Assembly: GCF_003574135.1 (NCBI RefSeq)
Contig: NZ_AP018341.1
Location: 2,765,740-2,829,739, forward strand
From: a cyanobacterium endosymbiont of Rhopalodia gibberula
GTDB lineage: Bacteria; Cyanobacteriota; Cyanobacteriia; Cyanobacteriales; Microcystaceae
DNA: 64,000 nt
Reading direction: 5' to 3'
Shown: positions 11,236 through 21,595 of the stretch, in pieces
Layout of the letters: every line of letters starts with the position of its first letter
How positions within the stretch are numbered: position 1 is the first letter of the stretch
The notes under the pieces: model-generated
The model's database searches: none
What the model saw: the letters and a program-made list of their open reading frames with translations, nothing else
What the model was told of the DNA's origin: nothing
Made by a program: the position numbers and the translations under genes

Positions 11236-12145
11236 TTATAGTGTTTTTAACCCTTGTTTAAATTTAATCTGTGCTTTAAATTCTAATTTTTTTGCGCACA
11301 ATTACTATCTAAAAAACAACTACGAAGCTGACCATTTTGTTTATCTATTCTCTAAATAATGTCTTTTTAAGATCCTATTAATTTATAGATTAATTTCACT
11401 ATATTACAAATAAAAACTTTATAATTTCTTCTTAAGTTAATAAGGTCTTGATTACTATATAATTGAGTTCCCACCACAATTCCTCTAGCCACATCCGTTG
11501 AATATAAAAATTCTCTTGTAGGAGAACCATCACCCCAAACAGGAAGGGTTTTATCTCCTCGTCGTTGAGCTTCATATACCTTACGGATCAAAGTAGGAAT
11601 AACATGGGAACTATGAGGCTTAAAATTATCTTCGTGTTCATACAAATTAACTAGAAGCAGATAACGTCAAATGCACATTTAAAGCGATAGAATTGAAGTT
11701 GAACTAATAAGGCTTTTTTAGCAAAAGCATAGGGAACGTTAGTTTCTTTAGGGTAGCCATTCCAAAGATTATCTTCGTTGAAAGGAACAGGTGTGAACTT
11801 CGGGTAATAACAAATTATTCCAACACAGATAAACTTTTCTATTTCTGCTTCATAAGCAGCGTGAATTAATTGAGTTCCCATTATCAAATAATCGTAATAT
11901 AATTCGGCGGGTTTTTCTCTATTTGAGCCAATCCCTCCCACATGGGCAGCTAAATGAAGAATAATATCGTGTTGATTAGCTACACGTTGACAATTTTTTA
12001 AAACCAGTAAGTCACAGTCTTGATAACGGAGAATAGTAATTTTTTCCGTATTGGCTACTGCTTGGACTAATTGATTGACAATTTGTTTGCCCAAAAATCC
12101 AGCACTGCCTGTCACTAAGATTTGCTTATTTATTAAATCTAGTAT
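11236..12145 (-). pseudogene. fcl: GDP-L-fucose synthase pseudogene
   Basis: Minus-strand translation gives almost the whole SDR epimerase/reductase that makes GDP-L-fucose from GDP-4-keto-6-deoxymannose. It is broken in several places. The expected start (before L-D-L-I-N-K-Q-I-L-V-T-G) reads ATA at about 12145. A frameshift near 11650 separates the part ending FKCAFDV from LVNLYEHEDNF-K-P-H-SSHVIP. A stop follows KLIYKLIGS at 11367, after which the tail (IDKQNGQLRSCFLDS, then KAQIKFKQGL) is still readable down to about 11240 with further stops. The Rossmann motif TGSAGFLG and active-site Y-A-F-A-K-K survive. It was probably in an operon with the gmd relic upstream. Confidence 0.88.
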
Positions 12146-12441
12146 GGGTCAATTCTACTTAGAATTTTACTTCTTCAATTATTAACAATTTGAGGGCTAG
12201 GGTTGAGGGTAGGGAAATATTGGTTGTTATCTAAAAATAGGGATTATATATAAATAGCATAGCCAACATTTTATTTTTTTATTCAGGGTTAATAATGAAG
12301 GCTCAAGACTTATCATAAAAGCTCTAAAAGGTTTACTATGAGTAGCAGTACAAAGCGTAGATTATGATGTTACTGTGAAATGAATAGTGCATGAGCATAC
12401 AAAATTTAGTAATTCTATCAATACCCTTATAGATATCATCG
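12146..12441. other. spacer between the two GDP-fucose pseudogenes
   Basis: About 300 bp of AT-rich DNA between the gmd and fcl relics. No gene, hairpin or repeat was recognised. In an intact operon this spacing would be unusually long. Confidence 0.4.
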
Positions 12442-13532
12442 TTAGTTCACGGTTAAGCCTGTGGATCGACGAATATAAACATTATCTTTAACTAGTAGTG
12501 TTCGGTTTTCTACGTTTCCATTGGGGCGACGAATTCCCAAGACTGCTAAGTCTGCTTCTACTACCATCAAATGGACTAATTTTTCGGAGGTGACATAAAG
12601 CTTCCACTCCAGTTTTATTTTAGCTTTAGTTGGATCGCCTAGTAGTATATCGATTTCAGTCGGGCGAAGATAGTGTTTGTCGAAAGCAACGTAATCTTCC
12701 CAGTTAAGGTGAACGTAACTAAAGGAAAAATTTAGTAATTCTCGGATAGGATGAGTTTTTCCTGTAGCCATGACATAATCACCTGGTTGTTCTTGTTGGA
12801 GCATTAACCATATGGCTTTGACATAATCTTTGGCGTGTCCCCAATCCCGCCTAGAGTAGAGATTTCCCAAAAAGAGTTCTTTCTGAGTTCCGGCGATAAT
12901 ACGGGCAATTGTTCTGGTAATCTTTCTGGTAAAGAAGGTTTCTCCGCGACGGGGGGATTCATGGTTGAATACAATCCCATTACAGGCAAATAGATATAAG
13001 ATTCTCGATAATTTACCGTTTGCCAATGAGCGTAAACTTTGGCACATGCGTAGGAACTACAAGGATAAAATGGGGTAGTTGATTTTTGAGGAATCTCTTG
13101 AACCTTCCCAAACTTTTCTTATGATCTTACTTGGTAAAAACGTACTTCAATTCCTGTACGGTGTTGGTAGTCTCGAATAGCTTCCAGAAGTTGCAAAGTC
13201 CCAATTTCCACTGAGTCTACAGTATATTCTGGAAAATCAAAACTGACCCGAACGTGAGATTGTGCTCCTAAATTATAGATACCAATAGGTTTGACTTCTT
13301 CTAAAATTCGACGCAGGATGGTACCATCAGTTAAATCTCCATAATAAAGGAATAATCTCACCCGAGAATTATGAAGATCAATGTACATATGATCTATGTG
13401 ATTAGTATTAAAAGTTAAAGTTCGTCGAATAATCCCGTGAACTTCGTATCCCTGTTCTAATAAAAACTCACTTAGATAAGAACCATCTTGGCCAGTAATG
13501 CCTGTAATTAAGGCACGTTTAGGTTGATTCGT
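12442..13532 (-). pseudogene. gmd: GDP-mannose 4,6-dehydratase pseudogene
   Basis: The full SDR dehydratase can be followed on the minus strand. It begins at [19 protein letters not shown], where the start appears to have become ACG (13530-13532), and continues through YGDLTDG and YNLGAQSHV. An in-frame TAA (about 13119) follows the Q-V-R-S segment. The frame then carries on through [17 protein letters not shown] (the Tyr-x3-Lys active site), and a frameshift near 13000 shifts to [19 protein letters not shown]. The rest runs to a normal-looking C-terminus (IRRSTGLTVN), with one extra Val in the HLMVVEADL helix. At least a lost start, one nonsense and one frameshift make the gene non-functional. 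Confidence 0.9.
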
Positions 13533-13921
13533 AGATGGATAGTTGTATACTTTTTAAGTTAAAAGTATTCAAGATCTAAGTCACTGTCAGTTATACGCAT
13601 CGCTTTAATTTTTGTCTTTTTTATTTTAAAGTTGTTTGGCATAATAAAAAATTACAAACCATAGACTCCTTAGCTTTTTAAGCTCTAAAGTTATTATGAA
13701 ATAAAAGCTAGTAAATCTTCTCAAAAAGAGACTAAAATATACCTACTTGCTTTGACTCATAAATAGTCTTCAATTTTGTAGTTTTTAAATAAAAAATTAG
13801 ATTAAGTAAATTTTTTCAAAAAGTCCATTACAAGGAATTAGTTTGGATTTTACAACAATAAGTACGGGAAATTCTAGAGTATAATACAATCTATAGTCAT
13901 AGTACCTTATAAAGAGATTGC
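13533..13921. other. intergenic region with probable fumC promoter
   Basis: Divergent spacer between the gmd relic and fumC. A perfect TATAAT lies at 13880-13885, 36 bp before the fumC start, without a convincing -35 box. Such hexamers are common by chance in this AT-rich DNA, so the promoter call is tentative. Confidence 0.35.
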
Positions 13922-15316
13922 ATGCGAACTGAAACCGACAGTCTAGGAGCTATTGATGTCCCAGATGATTGTTACTGGGGAGCGCAAACTCAGCGCTCAC
14001 TCCATTATTTTGCTATTGGAAATGATATCATGCCTCCAGAAATGATTAGGGCTTTTGGTATTTTGAAAAAGGCGGCAGCTAAAGTTAATTGTGATTTAGG
14101 AAAATTGCCCTCTGATAAAGTTGTATTAATTACACAAGCTGCAGATGAAGTCATTGCGGGAGACCTTTATTCTCACTTTCCTTTGAGTATTTGGCAAACA
14201 GGGAGTGGCACCCAAACCAACATGAATGCAAATGAAGTTATCGCAAACCGAGGTATTGAATTAGCGGGAGGTATTTTAGGGAGTAAAGACCCTATTCATC
14301 CCAATGATCATGTTAATATGTCTCAGTCTTCTAATGATACTTTTCCTACAGCGATGCACATTGCTACGGTGGAGAAAATCAAGTACAATCTGTTACCAAT
14401 GGTGGTTAAATTGCGAGATGCTTTAGCAACAAAAAAAAATGAGTTTGACGACATTATAAAAATTGGTAGAACTCATCTTATGGATGCGGTTCCTTTAAGT
14501 TTGGGACAGGAATTTTCAGGCTATATTTCCCAACTTGATAAAAATATTGATCGAGTTCAACGAATTTTACCTGACCTCTATGAATTAGCCATCGGGGGAA
14601 CGGCAGTTGGTACTGGGTTAAATACTCACCCAGATTTTGCCCAACGGGTTGCGGATGAAATCGCTCAATTAACCAATTTACCTTTTGTTTCTTCTCCCAA
14701 TAAATTTGCCGCTTTAGCAGCCCATGATGCTATTGTGATGACCAGTGGAACCATTAAAACCTTAGCAGGTTCTTTAATGAAAATTGCCAATGATATTCGC
14801 TGGTTAGCATCGGGTCCTCGTTGTGGTTTAGGAGAATTAATATTACCGGCGAATGAACCGGGGTCTTCAATTATGCCAGGGAAAGTTAACCCCACGCAAT
14901 GTGAAGCAATGACCATGGTTTGTGTACAAGTAATAGGTAATGATTCAGCTATAGGCATAGCAGGGAGTCAGGGAAATTTTGAACTCAATGTTTTTAAACC
15001 TATATTAATTTTTAATCTTCTAAATTCTATTCGATTATTAGCTGATGTTTGCTCTTCTTTTACAGACCATTTAGTTTTGGGTATTGAACCTAACAGGGAG
15101 CAAATTGAGGATTATTTAAACAATTCTCTAATGTTAGTAACTTCGCTAAATCCTCATATTGGCTATGATAATGCAGCAAAAGTCGCAAAGAAAGCTTATG
15201 TTGAACAGATGACTTTAAAGGAAGCCTGTGTTAGTTTAGGGTTTCTGTCTGCTGAAGAATTTGATCTTTTAGTTAGTCCTGAAGACATGGCTTATCCTTT
15301 ACAGGATAAACCATAA
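13922..15316 (+). CDS. fumC: class II fumarate hydratase
   Basis: Iron-independent fumarase of the TCA pathway: fumarate to malate. The 464-residue protein has normal length. Family blocks present are [32 protein letters not shown], the [11 protein letters not shown] segment with the catalytic His, and the signature [15 protein letters not shown]. An ATG start follows an AAAGAGA sequence. The gene is monocistronic in a gene-poor area. Keeping fumarase implies at least a partial TCA route feeding biosynthesis or respiration. Confidence 0.95.
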   Translation: MRTETDSLGAIDVPDDCYWGAQTQRSLHYFAIGNDIMPPEMIRAFGILKKAAAKVNCDLGKLPSDKVVLITQAADEVIAGDLYSHFPLSIWQTGSGTQTNMNANEVIANRGIELAGGILGSKDPIHPNDHVNMSQSSNDTFPTAMHIATVEKIKYNLLPMVVKLRDALATKKNEFDDIIKIGRTHLMDAVPLSLGQEFSGYISQLDKNIDRVQRILPDLYELAIGGTAVGTGLNTHPDFAQRVADEIAQLTNLPFVSSPNKFAALAAHDAIVMTSGTIKTLAGSLMKIANDIRWLASGPRCGLGELILPANEPGSSIMPGKVNPTQCEAMTMVCVQVIGNDSAIGIAGSQGNFELNVFKPILIFNLLNSIRLLADVCSSFTDHLVLGIEPNREQIEDYLNNSLMLVTSLNPHIGYDNAAKVAKKAYVEQMTLKEACVSLGFLSAEEFDLLVSPEDMAYPLQDKP

Positions 15317-16194
15317 ACTATTATGTTCATGTCTAAATCTAAAAGTTTCAATAAAGTCCAAAAAATGATTGCTAATACCTGCAAAAAAATTGTAAAATCA
15401 GGTAAAAATTATTACTTGTTTTAAACAAATTAAATCAAACTAATCTCTATACTAAGTAATGGTATTTTTTAAAAAATTAATATAGGGGTTCAATAAAACT
15501 TATTTAAATTAAGCTATGTAAGCTGCAACAAAGTAGTAGGACATAGAACCGTTTCTTCTATATTAAGACCTATTAGGCAATTAGGTGGACTGTCAACTCG
15601 TACTAATAGAACTGGAGAATTTCCTAGTATCAAAATCTCAAACCAAGCTTAAAATTAATATCTTTATTGATTGGCGTAAATTTGACATTAATTTTAAACT
15701 GTTGAATAGGGTTTAGACTATGGTTTTTCGAGTCCAATTTATATTCATTTTCAAACACTCTCCCAGCTCATTTATTCTATTTTATTTATTGCCATTTGTT
15801 TGTTTTTAAAAGTCTTTAATACTAGTCCATATAAAAACACTTTTCTTATTTAGAAGAAGTAATGTGTATTTCACCTTTACTTTTTTTTGTCGGTATGTTC
15901 AATTTTTCTTGCTCCTTTTTTGAATCAAGTAGATAATAAATTACAGGAGATTAAAGTTTGATTTATTTAAATAATTTAAACATATTTTTCTCAAAGTTTT
16001 GCAGAGTTTTCCATAATTCCATTAATCCAAGTTTATTTGATCGCTCAGATGTTGTACAAACTGTCAGAAATCTATTTTAAATAAATGGCAATTTTTTCTA
16101 TACTTTTAACCCCATTAATGATAGCATAATCGCACTAAGAAAGTGACTCTAAATAAACGTAAAAGATAAATTTTCTGTGCTCTACATCTATTTG
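15317..16194. other. gene-free AT-rich spacer
   Basis: Nothing recognisable: short frames in all six readings are broken by frequent stops and no hairpin of note was found. It is the first part of a 2.2-kb stretch without an intact gene. Confidence 0.45.
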
Positions 16195-16860
16195 ATTAGA
16201 GTTAATTTTATATTCCTTTAGTTTATCTATATCAGAAATAACTATTTGTAATAAATACTTTGTTTAATTACTTAATTAAAATTATTTTTATCTTTAAATA
16301 TATTTCTAGCAATTTTATAAAATTTTATTTCATGTAATTTCTCTTTTGTTATATTTAGCTATGTACTATACATTAGCATAAACAATATATACAATATTTT
16401 TTTATTAAAATTTAGATAATTATTTGTTAAAATAAGCAGTTTTGTACTTTTGTTGGATCTCTTTCTGAAAAACTTCGTATCTTCTTGTTTCTAAGTTCTT
16501 TGTTTTCCACTTATCATAATTTCTTAAAATTATTTTCTTCCTAGACTGATTCATCCAGAAATTGTACTTTTTAATAATTAAACTTAGCCTGCAATTTTTT
16601 CAACTTGCAATCCTCTTAGCTTTAAACATAATATTTCTGCCATTGTTCTTATTTTTAAGATAATTTTCGGATTGCAAGTCAACTTTAATATTTTTTATTC
16701 TTCTGATTCTATTAGCTAAATCTTTAGGCAGGCTGAGATCTAGTAATCGTTTTTTAAAATTACTTTTTCATTTTAGGATTTATTTAAGTTCACCTATTTT
16801 ACTCAAATAAAATTTTCTCCTACCCCGACTTTAAATACATCAGTTCATCATATACGATAT
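16195..16860 (-). mobile_element. decayed IS630-like element (copy 1)
   Basis: This block is similar at the DNA level to blocks near 21.0-21.4 kb and 47.0-47.1 kb, in the same orientation. Minus-strand translation keeps pieces such as SLPKDLANRIRR, LKLTCNPKII and VEKIA in alternating frames, resembling the N-terminal helix-turn-helix of IS630-type transposases. The block at 62.8-63.4 kb carries the same KIAD helix followed by a PTYSPELN motif, which is what suggests the family. Stops and shifts are everywhere, so no transposase can be made. Confidence 0.5.
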
Positions 16861-16906
16861 TGTTCTTGGAAAAATTAAATTAATTCAAGAGAAAAAACCC
16901 CTTATT

Positions 16907-17128
16907 ATGTCTATGGAAAATTTGGCTATATTGGTGGAATATTAAATTGTTAAGGGAAGATGACATATTTTCACCCAAGCTAATATTTCAATTCAATCTA
17001 TTGAAGTATTTTTAATTTCATTTAAAATTCAAGAGTTGACTAATAATAACGATCTTATTTAGAAGACGGTTAAAACTGCACAGTTTGCTGCTTCAGAAAA
17101 AGCAACTCATCCAAAAACTAAGAAGTAA
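16907..17128 (+). pseudogene. small gene relic with three in-frame stops
   Basis: A single 74-codon frame starts at ATG 16907 and ends at TAA 17126-17128. It is interrupted only by in-frame TAA (codon 13), TGA (codon 19) and TAG (codon 52); no frameshift is needed. The remaining translation is well-composed protein (for example QANISIQSIEVFLISFKIQE and TAQFAASEKATHPKT). I do not recognise the family. It ends one base before the relic on the opposite strand. Confidence 0.5.
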
Positions 17129-17385
17129 TCAGAAATTTGTAGGCAATTTGTCAAGTAAGTTTATAATTTCCTCTCGGAAGAGTCGTGGGACGGGCTGATC
17201 TAAGAGTAAGGTAAGACTGTTAACTCACGTAAATCCCAACAAAAGAGACTCAAAAGTCTTACTATTGAATAGTGCCTCGGATGGTAGTTCGATTAAATCA
17301 GTAACTTTCCCTTATTTCTTGACGGCAGAATTAGTAAGACTTTAATTGATGTCTAGCCATTCTCAGTAACATTAATAATTTCACA
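17129..17385 (-). pseudogene. decayed gene of unknown function
   Basis: On the minus strand, ending at TGA 17129-17131, one frame reads KVTDLIELPSEALF, NSKTFESLLLGF, an in-frame TGA, then SLTLLLDQPVPRLFREEI and NLLDKLPTNF. A further in-frame TAA lies upstream, and an earlier part (EIINVTENG, TSIKVLLILPSRNKGK) is in another frame. The amino-acid pattern is convincing for a former protein of about 90 or more residues. No family is recognised. Confidence 0.5.
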
Positions 17386-17505
17386 AGTATTTGTCCTTGT
17401 ATTTTCTTTATAATTGGGTATTACGTTGGAAGCAGAAGAGGAGGGTTACAATACATTCTACTTATCCTCTACTATCTATCCCCTTCTTTTCCATCTGCTT
17501 AGAAA

Positions 17506-18648
17506 ATGTATCTCAAAACCCTGCATTTACATAATTTTCGGAATTATTTTGAGCAATCAGTTAAATTTGATCAGCAAAAAACTATTTTGTTAGGAAATAA
17601 TGCCCAAGGAAAGTCTAATATCCTTGAAGCAGTCGAATTATTAGCCACTCTCAAAAGTCATCGAACAAACTGTGATCGCGATTTAATTTTTGAAGGAAAG
17701 AAGATGGGGCAAATTTTGGGAAATGTTGAACGAACCCACGGTAAATCGGACCTTAGTATTATCCTGCGTTCCCCAGGAAGACGAACCTTAACTCTGAACC
17801 AGGAAAATCTACGCCGCCATCTGGAATTTTTGGGAAGTCTTAATGCGGTAGGGTTTTCGTCCTTAGACTTAGACTTAGTTAGGGGTTCACCTGATACTCG
17901 TCGAAGTTGGCTAGACACTCTATTAGTTCAACTAGAACCGGTTTATACCCATATATTACACGAATACTATCAAGTTTTACGTCAACGTAATGCCCTACTA
18001 AAAAAATTACGAAGAACAGTCGCCGAACAGGAAACATCTGCTGATTTAGAGTTCCAGATATCTCAATTGCACCTTTGGGATCGGCAGTTAGTAGAAACTG
18101 GTTCACGCGTAACAAGACGAAGGGCTAGAGTAATAGAAAGATTAACCTCTTTAGCTCAAATCTGGCATAAAAATATCAGTGGAGGACAAGAAATCTTAGA
18201 AATAACCTATCTACCTAATATTTTCTGTGATTCAGATGATCCAACCCAAGTGAAGGAAGCATTTCTTGATAGGCTGGAACAGCGTCGCATTGCAGAACAA
18301 CAATTAGGGACAAGCTTAGTAGGACCTCATCGAGATGATGTCAAATTTACAATTAACCAAACTCCTGCTAAATCTTCTGGTTCCCAAGGACAACAGAGAA
18401 CTCTTGTATTGTCTTTGAAATTGTCCGAGCTTCAATTAATTGAAGAGGTGATAGGAGAACCGCCATTATTATTACTCGATGATGTATTAGCTGAACTTGA
18501 TCCGAATCGACAAAATCAACTATTAGAAGCAATTCAAGGGCGATTTCAAACAGTAATTACGACTACTTATCTACATTCTTTTAATGCTCAGTGGTTACAA
18601 TCTTCCCAAATTCTTAAGGTAAAAGCTGGCAAAATTTATCTTTGTTAA
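17506..18648 (+). CDS. recF: DNA replication and repair protein RecF
   Basis: SMC-like ABC ATPase that loads RecA at gaps with RecO/RecR. The 380-residue protein starts with MYLKTLHLHNFRNY, the classical RecF N-terminus. It has Walker A GNNAQGKS near residue 31, the signature region SSGSQGQQRTLVLSLKLSE near 295, and Walker B LLLLDDVLAELD near 325. Length is normal. The start ATG follows a weak purine stretch. It is upstream of the coiled-coil/BRCT gene in the same direction (about 290 bp). Confidence 0.95.
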   Translation: MYLKTLHLHNFRNYFEQSVKFDQQKTILLGNNAQGKSNILEAVELLATLKSHRTNCDRDLIFEGKKMGQILGNVERTHGKSDLSIILRSPGRRTLTLNQENLRRHLEFLGSLNAVGFSSLDLDLVRGSPDTRRSWLDTLLVQLEPVYTHILHEYYQVLRQRNALLKKLRRTVAEQETSADLEFQISQLHLWDRQLVETGSRVTRRRARVIERLTSLAQIWHKNISGGQEILEITYLPNIFCDSDDPTQVKEAFLDRLEQRRIAEQQLGTSLVGPHRDDVKFTINQTPAKSSGSQGQQRTLVLSLKLSELQLIEEVIGEPPLLLLDDVLAELDPNRQNQLLEAIQGRFQTVITTTYLHSFNAQWLQSSQILKVKAGKIYLC

Positions 18649-18938
18649 AGGCTAATTCAGTAATTCTTTTAAGAAGATTAAATTATTAATAGATGCTCTC
18701 AAATTTATCAAATTATGTTGAAAATAACGCTCTCGCCTATCTTCCAGTTTTCACACTCCCCGACTTCTCTGCCCTCTTCTTCTATTAAGATTTGTAAGAT
18801 TTAATCTGTTTACCCCGTTTCCAGTATGACAGCCTGATATATATAGTAAGGATATAGATAGGTCACATCAGCTTGACTGAAAGAATACGCTCTACATCAA
18901 CGATTAGCCTGCGGCTGCTTTTATTTAGGAGAAGTAAT
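18649..18938. other. recF to BRCT-gene spacer
   Basis: About 290 bp. A leftward extension of the downstream frame (TTG at 18873) exists, but the GGAG-containing sequence TTAGGAGAAGTAAT directly before ATG 18939 marks the more likely start. Nothing else is recognised. Confidence 0.45.
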
Positions 18939-20789
18939 ATGACGAATCAAATAGTTTACGAAATTGCCGCATTGATGCTTGTTTTAGGAGCTTCTTGGGT
19001 TAACTATTGGCAACTTCGTCGTAGTAGCACGAAACGGGAATTAGAACTAGTTGACAAACAAAAACAAATTAACCAAGAGAAGGAAACTCTACATGAGCAG
19101 CTAACTCGTGCTGTTATGTCCAATGAAACGTTAACTCATGATCAAGAGCAAATCCAACATCAACTTGATGAAGTCTCTTGTCAACTTACTCATCTAAGAG
19201 AGACTATCAATCAAATAGAATTTGATAAGAATAATTTAGCTAAAAATTTAGAGAAAAAGCAGCAAGAAGTTACTATTTTAATCAAAAATTTAGATAAAAA
19301 CAAAGAAAAATTTATATCCTTGGAAAAGGAGCTTAAAGAATCAGAAAGATTAAGATATAAATTACAAATTAAGCAACAAGAGGAAGTTTCTTCCCTCCAA
19401 CAGCAACTTGACAGTTTATGTCGAGAAAAGGACTACACAGTCAATACATTACAAAAAAAATTAGAGAAGATTACTACTTTACAACAACAAGTAGATAGTT
19501 TGACTCAAGAAAAGAAAAAACTTGAAGAGATTCTCGATAAAAGAAATCAGCGAATAGTGTCTTTAGAAATGGAACTTCAGGGGTTAGCCGGAGAAAAAGA
19601 AGCTTTAGAAGCTACTCTACAACAAAAAGTAGATAGTTTAACTCAAGAGAAAAAAACTTTTGAAGAAACTATAATTAAAGAACGTGAACAACTAGCTACT
19701 TTGCAAAAGCAAGCTAAAGAAAAAGAAGCTTTAGAAGCTACTCTACAACAAAAAGTAGATAGTTTAACTCAAGAGAAAAAAACTTTTGAAGAAACTATAA
19801 TTAAAGAACGTGAACAACTAGCTACTTTGCAAAAGCAAGCTAAAGAAAAAGAAGCTTTAGAAGCTACTCTACAACAAAAAGTAGATAGTTTAACTCAAGA
19901 AAAAAAAACTTTTGAAGAAACTATAATTAAAGAACGCGAACAACTAGCTACTTTGCAAAAGCAAGCTAAAGAAAAAGAAGCTTTAGAAGCTACTCTACAA
20001 CAAAAAGTAGATAGTTTAACTCAAGAGAAAAAAACTTTTGAAGAAACTATAATTAAAGAACGTGAACAACTAGCTACTTTGCAAAAGCAAGCTAAAGAAA
20101 AAGAAGCTTTAGAAGCTACTCTACAACAAAAAGTAGATAGTTTAACTCAAGAAAAAAAAACTTTTGAAGAAACTATAATTAAAGAACGCGAACAACTAGC
20201 TACTTTGCAAAAGCAAGCTAAAGAAAAAGAAGCTTTAGAAGCTACCCTACAACAAAAAGTAGATAGTTTAACTCAAGAAAAAAAAAATCTTGAAGAAACT
20301 ATAATTAAAGAACGTGAACAGGCGTCGAATTTAGAAGAAAAAATCAAAGGGTTAGAAACGCAACAATCGAATATTAAAGATATAAGTATTGAAGATAGTG
20401 TTGCTAAACCTTATGATATTCTATCTCAATCACAATCGATATTAGAAGAGACTCAAAAAGTTAGGAGAAAATCAACTAGAGGAAATACACGAGAAAACAA
20501 AGAACACAAAGAAAGTTTAAAACAAGAGGGTTTATTTGAGGGTAAAAAAGTAGTTGTATTAGGGAATTTATCCCAAATGAATCGAGATGAAGCTAAGTCG
20601 TATATTCAAAAAGCAGGAGGAACTTTAAGCAGCTCCCCTAGTTTCAAAACTCACTACGTTGTTGTGGGAAAAACTCCTGGTGAGAAACTAAGAAAAGCTC
20701 AAAAGTTTGGTATTTGTCAACTCTCAGAAACTGAATTTATCGAACTACTTGAATCGGCTGGAGTTTATGTTGATGTCAACTCTAAATAG
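18939..20789 (+). CDS. membrane-anchored coiled-coil protein with C-terminal BRCT domain
   Basis: From the ATG behind a strong AGGAG site the protein has 616 residues. A single N-terminal membrane helix (residues about 4-20, IVYEIAALMLVLGASW) is followed by more than 400 residues of heptad-rich coiled coil. This contains about 5.7 tandem copies of a 42-residue unit with core EALEATLQQKVDSLTQEKK. A charged linker leads to a C-terminal BRCT domain (about the last 80 residues: F-E-G-K-K-V-V-V-L-G-N-L near the start, G-G-T-L-S-S-S-P, T-H-Y-V-V-VG, the K-L-R-K-A-Q-K-F-G-I helix and the L-S-E-T-E-F segment). BRCT domains bind DNA ends or phosphopeptides and in bacteria are best known from NAD-dependent ligase. 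The combination with a membrane anchor and coiled coil is unusual; no function is assigned. A role linking DNA to the membrane is speculation. recF is upstream. Confidence 0.85.
   Translation: MTNQIVYEIAALMLVLGASWVNYWQLRRSSTKRELELVDKQKQINQEKETLHEQLTRAVMSNETLTHDQEQIQHQLDEVSCQLTHLRETINQIEFDKNNLAKNLEKKQQEVTILIKNLDKNKEKFISLEKELKESERLRYKLQIKQQEEVSSLQQQLDSLCREKDYTVNTLQKKLEKITTLQQQVDSLTQEKKKLEEILDKRNQRIVSLEMELQGLAGEKEALEATLQQKVDSLTQEKKTFEETIIKEREQLATLQKQAKEKEALEATLQQKVDSLTQEKKTFEETIIKEREQLATLQKQAKEKEALEATLQQKVDSLTQEKKTFEETIIKEREQLATLQKQAKEKEALEATLQQKVDSLTQEKKTFEETIIKEREQLATLQKQAKEKEALEATLQQKVDSLTQEKKTFEETIIKEREQLATLQKQAKEKEALEATLQQKVDSLTQEKKNLEETIIKEREQASNLEEKIKGLETQQSNIKDISIEDSVAKPYDILSQSQSILEETQKVRRKSTRGNTRENKEHKESLKQEGLFEGKKVVVLGNLSQMNRDEAKSYIQKAGGTLSSSPSFKTHYVVVGKTPGEKLRKAQKFGICQLSETEFIELLESAGVYVDVNSK
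19595..20325 (+). repeat. 126-bp in-frame tandem repeat, about 5.7 copies
   Basis: The core AGCTTTAGAAGCTAC recurs at 19601, 19727, 19853, 19979, 20105 and 20231, exactly 126 bp (42 codons) apart. Copies are nearly identical. Copies 1, 2 and 4 share CAAGAGAAAA and AACGTGAAC, while copies 3 and 5 share CAAGAAAAAA and AACGCGAAC, implying duplication of a 252-bp dimer. The last copy carries CTACCC and diverges after about 20285. All changes keep the frame. Confidence 0.95.
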
Positions 20790-20984
20790 TTAAGGTTATC
20801 TAAATGAAGTTATTGTCTATCTTAATTAAATCCCTAGATAAAATGTCCGCATCTCAAGCAGTAATTTTCGCAAGTAGTGCTTTCACGGTGTGATCGCCGA
20901 TGGGTAATTTTTAATGAGAATGACACAACTATTAATGGAAAAAGTAAGCAAATTATCTTGTATCTTTAATATTTAAGCAATTAG

Positions 20985-21425
20985 AGTTAAATTTATATTG
21001 TTTTAATCGACATTTTTTATAGTAACTTCTTTAATAAAGACTTTGTTGAATCGCTTTCTTTCGGCAATCTCATGGGCTTTTATTTAATGCTATCTCCCTT
21101 TTATTATCATTTTTTTAGTTTAATCTTAACTAAACTACTCATATGTAGTAAATAATTCTCAAAAACAATTACCATATCTATTCCCTTATCTTTACAGTAT
21201 ATAATCTAACTTTATCTGCAATTTTTTTAACTTTCTTTACTCTTATAAAGACAAGACTTTTGCTCTCATTCTGGAGATAATTTCTGGGTTACTAGTTAAC
21301 TTTAACGATTTTTCTTTTCTAATTCTACTAGCTAAACTTTTAGTCCAGCTGACATTTAGTTATTGCTATCCTAGACTTTTTTATTTTCACAGTAGAAACA
21401 ACAGCTTAGTTATAAAAAAAGTTGA
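20985..21425 (-). mobile_element. decayed IS630-like element (copy 2)
   Basis: Similar in DNA to the block at 16.2-16.9 kb. The minus strand keeps LASRIRKEKSLKLTSNPEII and the helix K-K-L-Q-I/K-I-A-D-K-V-R in adjacent frames. The segment with AATAAAAGCCCATGAGATTG matches AATAAAAGCTCATGAAATTC in the 63.3-kb copy, which ties the two sets together. Internal deletion is evident since the two ends are only about 120 bp apart. The flanks (20790-20984 and 21426-21595) hold nothing recognisable. Confidence 0.5.
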
Positions 21426-21595
21426 TAACCAAGAAAAAGTAAACTTTTGGAGTTGGATTGATTCCAATCAATTTAACCATTTATATGGTGTTAATTTTAA
21501 TACAAAGTTTGCAAGTAAATCAGTGTTTATAGATTAATAGATGATGTTGTAATTATCGGTATTTAAAATGCTTAACATCCATGGTTAATTTTTAA

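Noticed and set aside
19595-20325. Regular repeat that might be a CRISPR array
   Set aside because: The unit is 126 bp with no unique spacers, stays in frame and encodes a coiled coil.
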